The position numbers and the translations under genes were made by a program. The notes under the pieces are model-generated. The model was not told the origin of the DNA, searched no databases, and worked only from the letters and a program-made list of their open reading frames with translations. DNA of 64,000 nt. Source: Neopestalotiopsis rosae. Taxonomy: Eukaryota > Ascomycota > Sordariomycetes > Amphisphaeriales > Sporocadaceae. Location: the NCBI GenBank assembly GCA_023078685.1, contig JALGAS010000006.1, positions 3,348,001 to 3,412,000 of the forward strand, in the 5' to 3' direction. The number at the start of each line of letters is the position of its first letter. Position 1 is the first letter of the stretch. Shown piece by piece: positions 46,188-57,700 of this stretch.

Positions 46188-48167
46188 ATGTTTCTTCACT
46201 CGGGCGCCAGTCTTCACGGGCACGAGTACTCCAACAGAGACCAAGCAACCGCTGGACAGGCTGCTCCTCGACGGAACACACTGCTGCGATCTTCTTTCAG
46301 CACGCCCATAAGCCGATCACCACCACCCTATGCAGACTCTCCTTCGCCTTCTCCCAGTTTTAAGACTACTACCAGCTCATTGAAGAAATCGCGGCGGCGT
46401 CCCGTATCGGACTATTCGCCAAACTTACCAGAAACTGTCGTTCGTTTTATGGAACCACTCGAGCATGTTGCTCAACCTCCAAACAACTCGGAAGCGATGC
46501 ACGAGGATGGTGCGTCAACCGTTGTCTCCCTATCGGACAGCGAGACGAGTCGCGCCGCCTCTTCCACGGTCCAGGCTAGACGTCGCTCGGCGAGACTGCA
46601 TACATCCTATCTGCTCGCCCAGGCACCTCCAAGCTTAAATAAGAAGCAGCGCTTACTTCATATTCGCCCGAAACTGCTTTTACAATTACAACAGGTACCA
46701 GATAGTCAACGGCCACGGCCGGTGATCGACGTGTACCCCACGTCGGGCATCGTCAACACCGCCATCGCGGCGCATTTGTGTAAACGGTTTCCCCGTCTGT
46801 CGAGAATCAAGAGCGAAAAGTCGATACAAGATGTGCTATTATTCAAGAGCGAGGATTATACAGCGCCTGGTTTTGATTCAGACAGTGATGGGGACGATGA
46901 GAGCATAAAGGATCGTGACATCATTGCGATATTGAGCCCGCTCGCCGGACAGGACAAGGCGGAAATAGCTCTACCTGATGGAACTGTTTGGGTGGCTGCT
47001 CCTCGTGTCATTGGCGGTGTCAGATCCTACGAATTCACCACCGTGGACCAGCATGGCATCACGACAACAGCCAGGTGGGTGCGGAGGCCATTGCACGGAA
47101 AGTCTCAATCCAGCACGAAACCCACCACGCCACCAATGTCGCCTGCCGCATCTTTACATCCATTTTCGCCTTCAACTACATCGTTTCCATCTTTTGCAGA
47201 CTCGCCGCCGCTCAGTTACAAGTTCACTTTTAGTATCATCGATCCCAGCTCTCGTCGCCATCCCATCATGGCGACACTTCAGCCTTCATCTTTAGATATC
47301 CAAGACTCATACACTACCGTTTCGCAATCTTCAAGCAAACATCCTCCAACGTCGCCGCAATTGGGCAGTCCCGATAGCTCCGACCCCGACCACCAGGCGA
47401 ATCCGGAGAGGGCGACCCTGCTTGTGGAGGAGTGGCAGAAATCATTTATTCAAATTTCTGCCCTGTGGGTGGCACTCCGACATGGCTGGGTGCCTCATTT
47501 TAAGCCTGGTGATTTCATCCCGGAGTCAGCTAGCACAGCTTCGCCTGCGGCATCAAAGACGCACAATCGCAGTCGTTCCTATAGTACGGGTACTGATGTA
47601 GGTCAAACGGGCGCATCGCGTGCATCTGCTGGACGAAAACGTCACAGTCAACCGCCGCCACCTAAAGGAGAGAGCCCTGCCATGCCTGGGTTACTGCCTA
47701 GGAGAGCGACTTCGACGGGTGCTGCGCGAATGCAAAAAATACGGGCCGAAAAGATGTCAGACACCACCGAGACAAGCGAAACAAGCATGGGATGGATTAA
47801 GGGCAGACGCGTCTTGAGTTGCGACTGGAACGGAAGTTTTGCCAATCGACATTCCACTGCATTAGCCAACATTCAAGATGTGGAATCGGTTCTGAATACG
47901 CCCGAGCCCAGTGTGGACAAGACCATGGTCTCATCGGCAAAGCCAAGCACGATGACACCTAGCAAACGACCAGTATCAGAAATCATCAACAGTACATCCC
48001 GTGCTCCCTCTCCTAACGAGAACCAAGTGCCGATGACCACCAATGGACAACGGCCCAATCATTTAAAATCATCGCGGGGATTAGTCACGGAAGATGAAAG
48101 AAGGGCTCGAAAACACCACAAATGGAAGAGCGTGACCAACTGGTTCAGTAAGCTACGGACTCGCTAG
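46188..48167 (+). CDS. Ser/Pro-rich conserved-looking hypothetical protein
   Basis: Uninterrupted coding exon; the first ATG in the long frame is at 46188, giving 659 residues. The frame stays open upstream without an ATG to about 46008, so an additional 5' exon is possible. Seen: low-complexity Ser/Pro/Thr-rich N-terminus and middle, basic patches (KKSRRRP, RRRSAR), a folded-looking core (RPRPVIDVYPTSGIVNTAIA, DIIAILSPLAGQDKAEIALP, DGTVWVAAPRVIGGVRSYEF), an SFIQISALWVALRHGWVPHF block, and a basic C-terminus (RRARKHHKWKSVTNWFSKLR). No transmembrane segment. I do not recognise the function; the ordered core suggests a conserved ascomycete protein, possibly regulated by phosphorylation. Confidence 0.8.
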   Translation: MFLHSGASLHGHEYSNRDQATAGQAAPRRNTLLRSSFSTPISRSPPPYADSPSPSPSFKTTTSSLKKSRRRPVSDYSPNLPETVVRFMEPLEHVAQPPNNSEAMHEDGASTVVSLSDSETSRAASSTVQARRRSARLHTSYLLAQAPPSLNKKQRLLHIRPKLLLQLQQVPDSQRPRPVIDVYPTSGIVNTAIAAHLCKRFPRLSRIKSEKSIQDVLLFKSEDYTAPGFDSDSDGDDESIKDRDIIAILSPLAGQDKAEIALPDGTVWVAAPRVIGGVRSYEFTTVDQHGITTTARWVRRPLHGKSQSSTKPTTPPMSPAASLHPFSPSTTSFPSFADSPPLSYKFTFSIIDPSSRRHPIMATLQPSSLDIQDSYTTVSQSSSKHPPTSPQLGSPDSSDPDHQANPERATLLVEEWQKSFIQISALWVALRHGWVPHFKPGDFIPESASTASPAASKTHNRSRSYSTGTDVGQTGASRASAGRKRHSQPPPPKGESPAMPGLLPRRATSTGAARMQKIRAEKMSDTTETSETSMGWIKGRRVLSCDWNGSFANRHSTALANIQDVESVLNTPEPSVDKTMVSSAKPSTMTPSKRPVSEIINSTSRAPSPNENQVPMTTNGQRPNHLKSSRGLVTEDERRARKHHKWKSVTNWFSKLRTR

Positions 48168-49398
48168 GGGACGTGCTGGGCTTAGAAGAAAGGTCCCCTG
48201 TGGTATAGAGGGGCCAAACACCAGAAGTCGTCAATTGCGACATCCAACAGGCGAGCTTGCAAAGGCATGAACGGGCGTTGAACATGACAGGGAATTATAC
48301 ACGGGAAACTGGAACCACGGTACAGGGCATGCATCATTGTTGGAAATGGGTTTGGATTAGGCGGCGACCTCGAGGATTGGAGTTTATCAGGAGTTACAAA
48401 ATCCAGGGGCCTCGAAAGAGCGAATTGTCGCATTTGCAATTGTATTATTATATCCACATTGACCTGAAGGGGGTCAGGCAAACAACTGAAAATTCAGTCA
48501 ATCAGCGTCGTATCCACACGCCAATATGCAGATTACATATGTACACGACAGACTTTAACATGTGTATCCATGTGACAAGCACCAATATGTTTCTGGTTTG
48601 CAACATGAACTAGAGGATTCATGCAGAAAGTCGTTGCATAAGACACTGGCTCATGCCCTAGTGTCGGTGACGCCTGTGGATCGGTGAGATGACCATTTCT
48701 TGAGCCCCAGGGATTCGTACAGTAATGATCGTTCTCGAATGCTTTCTTACTCAGGGGAAAAGCTCCCAGAATCACCATGACATCAAAGTCTGCAGCCAAT
48801 AGATGAATTTAGCGATCAATTTCGCGCCTTTTGACTCACTCCGCCCTGCCTGCACGAGGTTCTCCCGCCGCTATTCCCTCCCCGCATTAGATGCAGCACC
48901 CTTACGCTTCCTACGGGAAAGAAGCCGATTAGACGGGCACCGAGCCGATTGGAAGGGAGATGCGCCTACTAACCTTAGTCAAATAGCGTTGGCACCAACC
49001 ACCAGGGAACCGGACTTCAGCCGATTTTGTATGGAGAATGCGCCCATCAACAAGGAAAGAAAATGGACCTCAACCCGTTATTACCGTATGCCAAGACCAA
49101 AAAAGTTTGGGGACGCAGGCGGAGTTACGAAATCAGACTCGAGGATCGTGACTCTCCGTCTTTTTGCTGACATACTCGTTGGATACCGCACAGTTGGAAT
49201 AAGCTGTAGGGCTCTGAGACTCCCATCAATAAATTCCTCGTCTCGCCCCTTCTCGCGTTGCAACTGCCAGATCGAGGGAGCTATCGCCGAAAGACTTGGG
49301 CCATTTTCTTAACTCTTCCAGCATCTCTACGAGGAAAACACCCATACACGCACCAAAGCAGCAATACGGGTCGTGAGTTCGACCGCTGTGCAATCACC
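48168..49398. other. Intergenic, no gene seen
   Basis: 1.2 kb between two plus-strand genes. Contains the promoter of the MFS gene; no repeat or RNA gene seen. Confidence 0.45.
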
Positions 49399-51429
49399 AT
49401 GGCGTTCTCATCCTCATCAACCACGTCCGTGATGGAGATGGAGCCAATTCGCCTGGCACCATCTCCCAAATCGCCAGGACTTGCCTCATCAACGCTCCCT
49501 TCCGAGTTGACACGCCATCACGAGTCGACGTCAGCAGCAGCAACAACAACAGCACCCTCGGTACCAACTGATGACGATGAGCTTCCTCCACCGATTATCG
49601 CAACCAGCATGGTCCAGCGCTGGAATTATCCCCGCAGAAACGTTCCAAAGGTTGCAGCATGTTTTTGGAGCTTTGTTGTCATGGGTGCCAATGATGCGGC
49701 GTATGGTGTGAGTATTTTTTACGTGCCAGCTGGGCGGGGATTGATGATCGTGACGCTGACTATGGTGCAAATAGGCATTAATTCACTACGTAGGTCTTTC
49801 TCAATCAGCGCAATTTCATGAAGACTTCAGGAATTTCGAGGAGTATATGAAAACTGACAAATGGAAAACTTGCAGATTGAGGGTTACTACAACTTGACTT
49901 ATCTGATTGTCTCAATGATCTTCCTTTCGCCATTCGTTGGTTACACTTCTTCGGCCGTGATGAATAACTGGATTCACCACAAGTTTGGTCAGAGAGGTAT
50001 CGCCGTTTTGGCGCCCATTTCCCATCTAATCGCATGTGAGCAATCCTTTCCCCTTCTCCTTGTTCTGAAATGGCACGTAAAATATACTGACTCGCGAAAC
50101 ATGATAAGACCTCATTATTGCCTTGCACCCTCCCTATCCTGTGCTGGTTGTGGCTTTCATGATTGCTGGGTACGGCAACGGCCTCGCCGACGCTGCGTGG
50201 AATGCTTGGATTGGTGCCATGGCCAACGCGAATGAGCTCTTGGGCTTCCTGCATGGTCTTTATGGCGTCGGCGCTGTGATTAGCCCTCTGGTGGCTACGA
50301 GTATGGTGACCAAAGCCAATCTAGAATGGGTAAGCATGCCCTCATTTTGTACAATTTCCTCAACCCTTTGAGCGTTGGCTAGAAAAGAAGACTAACATAC
50401 GTTGGGTTACAAGTACACATTCTACCATGTAATGGTAAGCTTACGATTTGGTTCCTCCTCTGTTCTGAAAAGAGCATATAGGAGACTTTCATGGTGAGAT
50501 TGAGAGAGTTCTAATGATTTTTCCCAGGTATCTCTCGCATGTCTAGAGCTCGTTACCTCGATAGCAGCATTCTGGAAAGACAATGCCGCCGTGTATAAGG
50601 AGTCCATCAGCAGCCACTCGGGTGAGACCCAAAAGGGATCGCTCCGTGATGCTCTGACGAAGCAACCTTCTGCACGCGTCACTTGGCTTTGCGCCTTGTT
50701 TCTTCTCGGCTACGTTGGTGTTGAAGTTGCTCTGGGAGGATGGATTGTGGTTTTCAGTGAGTCGCTCTCTATAAAATCCCCATGCTGCGTTGCGCAATTG
50801 TCAACTTGATTTCACCGATTTACAATTTCCCGGAATATATGCTGATCATTACTCTCTTTCCCTTCATCCAGTGATTCAGGTCCGTCACGGCGAAGAGTTC
50901 GCCTCCGGTATGACAGCCACTGGATTCTGGCTTGGCCTCGCCATCGGCCGTTTGATCCTCGGCTTCGTGACTCCGAGGATCGGAGAGAAGTTGGCTATTA
51001 CTGTGAGCACCACTTGTCCAAACTACCCAGTCCAAGCAGCCTCTATGGTTTCAAAAGATGATTCTGACATGAGATATTCTCATACAGATCTATCTTCCCC
51101 TCGCGATGGGGCTGGAACTCCTATTCTGGCTGGTCCCCCAATTCTACGTGTCAGCAGTAGCAGTGGCGCTCCAAGGTTTCTTCCTGGGGCCTCTATTCCC
51201 GGCCGTCGTCGTGGCCATGTCCAAGTTGCTTCCCCGTCATCTGCATGTCGGCGCCATTGGGTTTGCTGCGGCATTTGGTGGCAGTGGTGCGGCCGTGCTG
51301 CCCTTTGCCGTCGGTGCCATTGCCCAGGCCAAGGGCGTGCAGGTCCTGCAACCCATTATCTTGTCGCTGCTCGGTGTCATTCTCCTGCTCTGGCTTGGGC
51401 TGCCGCGTTTTGACAGGAAGAAGGAATAG
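49399..51429 (+). CDS. MFS transporter, Bsc6-like
   Basis: Eight exons (49399-49707, 49775-49789, 49876-50035, 50109-50329, 50414-50434, 50528-50756, 50872-51002, 51088-51429) give 475 residues. Exons 2 and 5 are only 15 and 21 nt, yet needed to rebuild GANDAAYGALIHYIEGYYNL and LEWYTFYHVMVSLACLE. Seen: long Ser/Thr-rich cytosolic N-terminus, about 11-12 hydrophobic segments, GYGNGLADAAWNAWIGAM, LHGLYGVGAVISPL, GYVGVEVALGGWIV, GFWLGLAIGRLILGF and GFFLGPLFPAVVVAMSKLLP. These blocks are typical of the fungal Bsc6-like group, related to fucose/glucose permeases. Substrate unknown. Confidence 0.9.
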
Positions 51430-51958
51430 TTGGTGATGAACTGTTGGTATCTAAAGACGTGCGCTGCAGCAATGACTCATTCATGGATTTCGCCCAGAGT
51501 GACTAGATCAATTAGCCATCTCCTCAATACGGAGTAAATTATTCGAATGCTGGGAGGATCCGTCACGGCAGTTCCATAATACAAGGGTGCCTGAGTGTTC
51601 ATTCATACATAGGTTTGGAATCAAATATCAATCCTTGGCGGGTTTCCATGCTGGTATTATAAATCATCTCGTACATGTGTAAGCTTCCAAAGGCTCGAGA
51701 GCCGAAGGCGCGAGCTGCAGTAAGGAAGCTACGGGCCACGAGACTACGGGCCGACGTCATTGTCAGCAAAAGCCAGCAAACTCCGGATCCGCGTATTCTC
51801 CGAACTCGTCCGTCCGAACTCGTCCACCAAGAGCCTATATTACTACAAGCACTCGGGCCTAAAATTGTATTAAAGTTTTGTATACCATCTTCTCAAGCAC
51901 CATATTCGAAGCATTATACCATACCATTCACTATACCATTACCTGCACCCCAGTCAAG
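51430..51958. other. Intergenic, no gene seen
   Basis: 530 bp. Near 51897-51945 a CCATA/CACTATACCAT-rich leader precedes the next ATG. No other feature. Confidence 0.45.
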
Positions 51959-52447
51959 ATGTGGGGCCGTTTACTGCTTACCCTTGACAGCGTTGGCCTG
52001 ATCGCCGGCTCGCTCAAGGCGGATTATTTCAGTGATACACACATGTTCAACCCAAACTGGCCACCTCACGCAAAGTACGTCTAGTAGTACCTACATATAC
52101 ATTCCTGGCGGAAGACACTGATCCCCAAGCATCCCTTTCATTGTGACTGACCGTGTCATTTTTCTCCTAGATTCCACAATGCGCAGACCGTCGGCCTAGC
52201 TGTCTCCTTAGGCCTGGCGACGCTGTACTACGCCTGGCGGAGAGCACCGTCACCACAGCTGCACCGGGAATACATGAGGACCGCGGCGTTCCTGGGTTCC
52301 ATCTACTGGATCACGGGCCTGCTCAGCATCCTGCCCGAGGGCACCATGGGCGTCGACCCCGAGTTTGGGGGCCCGGGGTTTCCGCAAAAGTACATCTTTA
52401 CGCCGTTCCTCTTCTTTGGGCTTGTTGGTGCTTGGTTGGAGTATTGA
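51959..52447 (+). CDS. Small membrane protein, DUF6640-like
   Basis: Two exons (51959-52074 and 52171-52447) give 130 residues. Seen: N-terminal hydrophobic segment (LLLTLDSVGLIAGSL), conserved-looking ADYFSDTHMFNPNWPPHAKFHNAQ block with histidines, then three hydrophobic segments (TVGLAVSLGLATLYYAW, AFLGSIYWITGLLSILPEG, IFTPFLFFGLVGAWLEY). The DxxxTHxFNPxWPPHAKFH pattern is shared by a family of fungal four-helix membrane proteins often called acetyltransferases without evidence. Function unknown. The donor is GTACGT and the acceptor is TCCTAG. Confidence 0.78.
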
Positions 52448-54755
52448 GTGACACCGGGAGCTCCTCAACCCTGTGCGACCAACTATCATGCTAGATACAA
52501 AACTACTGCAATAAATCCTCACTCTGCTCAAGTATTCAACGAGATTTCCTTCTTGATCAGTCGCATGTGTTCAAAAGGCCTTTGGAGGTGTGACTATAAT
52601 ACCAAAACGTGACAGACAAGGATTACTGGGCAGATCTTAGTATTGCCATATTAAGCCCGGCGAGCCAGGCAATTTATTGTTTACGCAATGACATTGCCTT
52701 GGGCTGTTAGCGCGTGGGCGATAGTCACCAAAGTTTATAACATCATAAAGCGTACGAAGATTAGCTGGCCCGATGGTGCCTGGGGATTACGTTGTATTCG
52801 ATTACTCGTATATATTGGCCATTAATCGAAGGAAAAGGGCCTGGGTGAGATAGTGGACGCGCTCAAGTGGTTTTCTTCACCAATTCGAACCAGCCAACTT
52901 CAGTAGCGTTGATTCCTCATCTTATTGCATTGGGCGCTGGTTCAAGCCGTACCGTGTGTTGAGAAGAACGCCAAGTCAGCACGAGTCAAACATCATCGCA
53001 AGGTGCACATCATCTTTTGCCGACGAATCTCCAACTTGTCTTCTGATTGTCACAATATATACGTGAGTAGGAGAGCTTTTGAATTTCAATACTATGCAAC
53101 GAACCTGCAGGCAGGTCGAGGAAAAAACAAAGTTCAATTAACACGCGCAGCAGTCGGAAGCGTTGTAGCATTCCCCGAACGCGAGCTGTAATATTTGCGA
53201 TAGCGGTACCATATTGACAGCCAACGACCCCCTTGGAATTTCAGGCTGTCATCAGTTGGCGTAGGTGACGCACGCAGCCGCAGCCTGTTTCGCAGCTACC
53301 CTGGGAGCAGCCCTGCATGCATGGTGCAGTGCAGTTCGCGCTTGCAGCACGCTAAAGTTTCTCATCACTTCCGCTGCTGAGTGAGGGGTTGTGGACACAT
53401 GGGAAGCTACAGGGCCTAGAGACGAGACGCAGACGCAGTAAGCTACCCCCTTCAAGACAATGCAAGCCCAGTCACCCACTCGAGCCACTTCTCTCTCTTT
53501 CCTCGGCGGTTTGGTTCAACTCCAACGTCTATGCACCCGCTGGTTGGAAGCAACAAGGCAACCCTTACAAAACCAGGGTGCAGAGCGCGTGATGCACAGA
53601 TTTTCAGAAACGTGCATATGGAAACAGCTCAAAAGAGAGACGGAGATAGAGTGTATAATTGTCTTGTTTCTTGGTCCGTTGATTTGTCAGAGCCAGGTCC
53701 ATTAATACTAACTGCATGTGAGAACCTCCTTGTAGTATAATCCAGTGCTGCACAGACTTGAAGCCCACTACAGCCCACTCGGTTGCTGTCGAACAGCCCA
53801 CCCGAGACAGCCCTGAAAGACCTTGACTGATCGGAGCTCGAACCCTGGGAATTCTCGGCCCCGTCGCGAGCTAATAATCAATTACGTCTGGTCTGGTCTG
53901 GGGTCCCCAAATTCGAGGGTCTACCTACCTGAACGCACAGCTATATTACCAACTCAAGCAAGGGACCCTCCTATCGCACCTGTCTTCGTGCACTGCGGAA
54001 AGCACGAAGCTCTCCCAATCCTACGCCCGCATCCATCCAGAGCCCAAGTCCCAGCCAGAGCCGCACCCGACTGCAGCCCACACCACCCCCATCGAGTCGT
54101 TTCGTCTTTGGTCCCTACTATCCGCTCTAGTCAGAGCTTTACCTTTGAACTTGACTCGCGGAGCCTTGTAAGAGGAAAAGAGGTTGACATACATTGATAC
54201 CCCCATCTACTCCCATAGCTGCTTATCTCGTTACTCAGGTATTGCTAGCAACTCATCAGCTCTCTGAGCTCTTGCACTTTTGCCGCCACTAGTACGGGGC
54301 CTGTCTGGCGCTACACGAGCTTACCAGCTTACCCTTCCCGCCCCCATTTAATGATCCACATATCTCGTGGCCAGGCCACTTAAGCATCAGTGGCATCAGC
54401 TGCAGTTAGAGCTCGAGAGCTACTCCATTCGAACCCGCTGCTGATTCTCATACACATTCGATAGTCGTGCAGTGCAGGGCGCGATGCCACAGAAGAAAAC
54501 GACGGTGCACGAGATCACGATTCCAGTCACGAACTTCACTCTCACGGCTTCACTTTTAGCATATTCCATCGGCCGTCGATTCCCATAAGCTGTTGACTCT
54601 CATCGACACAGCTCTGCCCATTCTCTAGGAAGAATCATCGCGGGCGTGTGTTGACGAGGCTTGGGAGTTGACCGACAGCCCGCATAACGACTTTGTTTCT
54701 CGCCACCCTCCGCATACTCCGAGCTCATTTTCGACTTCGTACTTCGTTCGTGGCA
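52448..54755. other. Intergenic and BLM10 promoter
   Basis: 2.3 kb. Short frames only. The last few hundred bases are CT-rich leader of the BLM10 gene. No RNA gene seen. Confidence 0.45.
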
Positions 54756-57700
54756 ATGGAAGATCACATCGACGACTCTATGGGCGGTCCATCATTATCT
54801 GGGGCCGCCCAGTTCCTCAGCTCGTTCGCTGGCGGCGAGACGATATCGAGAGCCACGTCACCGGGTGTCCCATCTGCAGAAGATGCCAGCGACACCAGTA
54901 AACGCTACCGACCGAGAACGTTTTCGTATTTCGATTTATTGCCATACCCCGTGGAAGAGGAGGCACAGCGCGACGCCGCGCTCCAGGGTATCCTGAAGCA
55001 GCTCTATATTGCCATCAAGGCTGAAGACTTTTCCCCAGGTGCTACTCACTGGACAAGACAATTGCAATCATGGCTCAATCTAAAGTTTGATATGACAAGG
55101 GAGCTGCGTGCGAACCTTGCGCAACTTTATTTTCACCTGTCTTTGGCCCCTGGCCTCGACGGCAGCACCGCCGATCGGTTCTCCAGAATGGTTTCCGTTC
55201 TAGCCAAGAGGAAGCACCTTCTCAAGCCAATTGAAGATCTGACACTCGACTGGAAACCCATTTGGAAGGAGATAAAATCTCTAGTGCTTCCTGGCGAGGC
55301 ACCAGCACATCACTCTTCCAGAAGGAGAGCACTGAAGCACATGTGGAAGCTGTGCCTGCAAGCATCCATTTACTTTGATCCACGTGAAAGACGAGCGATG
55401 CTAGACGAGATCTTGCCATTCTTCAGTACTTCTGATCTACAAAACGCATACATTGTCGTTGGAGCACTCAATATACTGCTACCGACAACGCCCTGTCCTC
55501 CCACGGAACCACAGTCGCAACCATCGGACTTTGTTCCTACCTTCTTCCACCTTTGGTCTCTGAACACGAGAAGCAAGGTTTTTGACAATGCTTTCCTCGA
55601 CATATTCTCGCGCATGGCACGGGACTACCTATCGTGCCAGCATGTTCCCTTTTCGGAGCATGGTATTTACACTCGCGAGCAATCCGACCTGATATTCACT
55701 GCCATTCTACGCCTTACTGAGATTCCAGTGGGCCAGGCTAACTCGCCCTATACCAATCTTGACTATTCATCTGGCCTTGGTCTCTTCTTGGAAAAGGACA
55801 AGAAAAAGTACCCCATATCCTATACCATCTCTCGTTTTGTCGTCTCTTCTCTGTCTCCCATGTGCCTGGACAAAGAGAGCTCAATACTGAACAGCCTTGA
55901 AGGACTGATGGAAGCTATTGATACATTCTTCCATCCGTCTAACCAGGGCGCTTGGACGCAGATGCTGGCACAGCTTACATTCTATCTGACTGATATGTTT
56001 GTGTCCCGTTGGAACAAGGAACAAAAGGGGGAGCAAGACACTCCAGCAGACCGTCGTCTAAATGATGAGCTGAAGAAGCGCTTCGTGCTAAGTCTACGAG
56101 AGGTCACCTTCATGGGTTTGTTTGGAAAAAGTACCAAGATTACCAACATGTACTTTGGCTCTCTTCAGAATCTGACATACCTTGAGCCTGATTTGATGCT
56201 GCCTGGTGCTTTGCAAAGATTCTACCCCAGTTTGCAAGGATTGGTTGAAGTACATCGAACCACTTCCAGTCTGTGTGGTCTGCAGATGATTGCAAACATC
56301 ATGTCCAAGCAAAAAGGTTTCCGCTGCCACATTACAGCTCTTCTTGCCCTAGCGCTTCCGGGAATCGATGCCAACGATCTCAACAAGACTCAGTACACTC
56401 TCAACTTCATCCAAAGCGTCGCATACAGTATCCCGTTTGTAAACTTGACGCAGGAAAACTCTGGCATTCATGACACGACTTTGGCCATGCAATGGGTGCA
56501 AGGTGAAATGGAACGCATGGAGCACGAGGGGCAGGAAGTCAAGATCGACTACAAGAGCGAGCTGTCGGACGAAGACGAGGCGAACATTGTTCGCTCCTCC
56601 ACCGCTGGCTTTGGCGAGTTTGTCATCGCACTACTTGGCAAAGTGTTCACGCTGCTTGAGAACCTGCCCGACTCCTCGTATCTTCGGACTGGCTCTCCAG
56701 AGGACAACATTATCAATACCCTCCCTGCAGCCTTGACGCCGCTATTCGCCTCATTGTCACCCGAGCTTTTTGACATCGCTCTAGACAAACTATCGACATT
56801 CGTCTCGACACATGTCGTACACCAAGCTCGCGACAGCATGGCCTGGATCTGCAATGCTTTATGCAAGGTCAACCCAGAAAAAACATTGAAAGTTTTCCTT
56901 CCCATGTTGATCGTCAATATTCGCAACGAGATTGACTACAATGGTGCAGCATCTGACCGCAGTAACGGCACTGAAGTCCTCCCACGAGACCGAGCACTTG
57001 TATGGCATGTCAGCATCTTGAGTATGTGCGTTGTCCACGTTGGTGGTGAAGTCCTCAAATACAAGAAGCAACTCTTTGAGGTTGCCCAGTATATGCAAGA
57101 GAAATGCCGAGGCTTGCCAACTCTTCACATTAGCAACTTCATTCATCACCTACTCCTCAACCTGACCCATACGTACCCCATTGATAATGCCCTATATGAG
57201 CCTGATGTCGTCAAGAGAGGACTGGACGTGGATGACTGGGGTCGTGGTACCAATCCTGCAGACCTGACCATCAAATGGCATAGAGCAACCCCTGAAGAAA
57301 TTCAGTTCGCCGTTGAGGTCTTCCAGGCGCAAGCTGAGGGCGCCATGCAGAGACTTGAATCGCTGATGAGTGACGATCCGCCAGTCAGTCGAAGTGGCAA
57401 GAACAAGGAGTGGTCGGATGAAGTCTCGCGTCAACTCAGTCAGATAAGGCTGGTCATTTCAGGTATTGCTACACTGTTCGACCCGAAACGTGCTTCTGGC
57501 GAGCTCAACGGCCACGTCAATGGCGATGAGGAGATGAGAGATGTTGAGGAAGAGGAAGATCCTCTGGCTGAGGTTGGCGAGGACGACGAAACACGACCTC
57601 AGTACAAATACCAAAGTGGCTACCTGCTTAACTCGACAGATCCCCTCTATGGCCGCATCCATGATGTTCGCGACAACATCGGACACCTACTTTCTCGAAT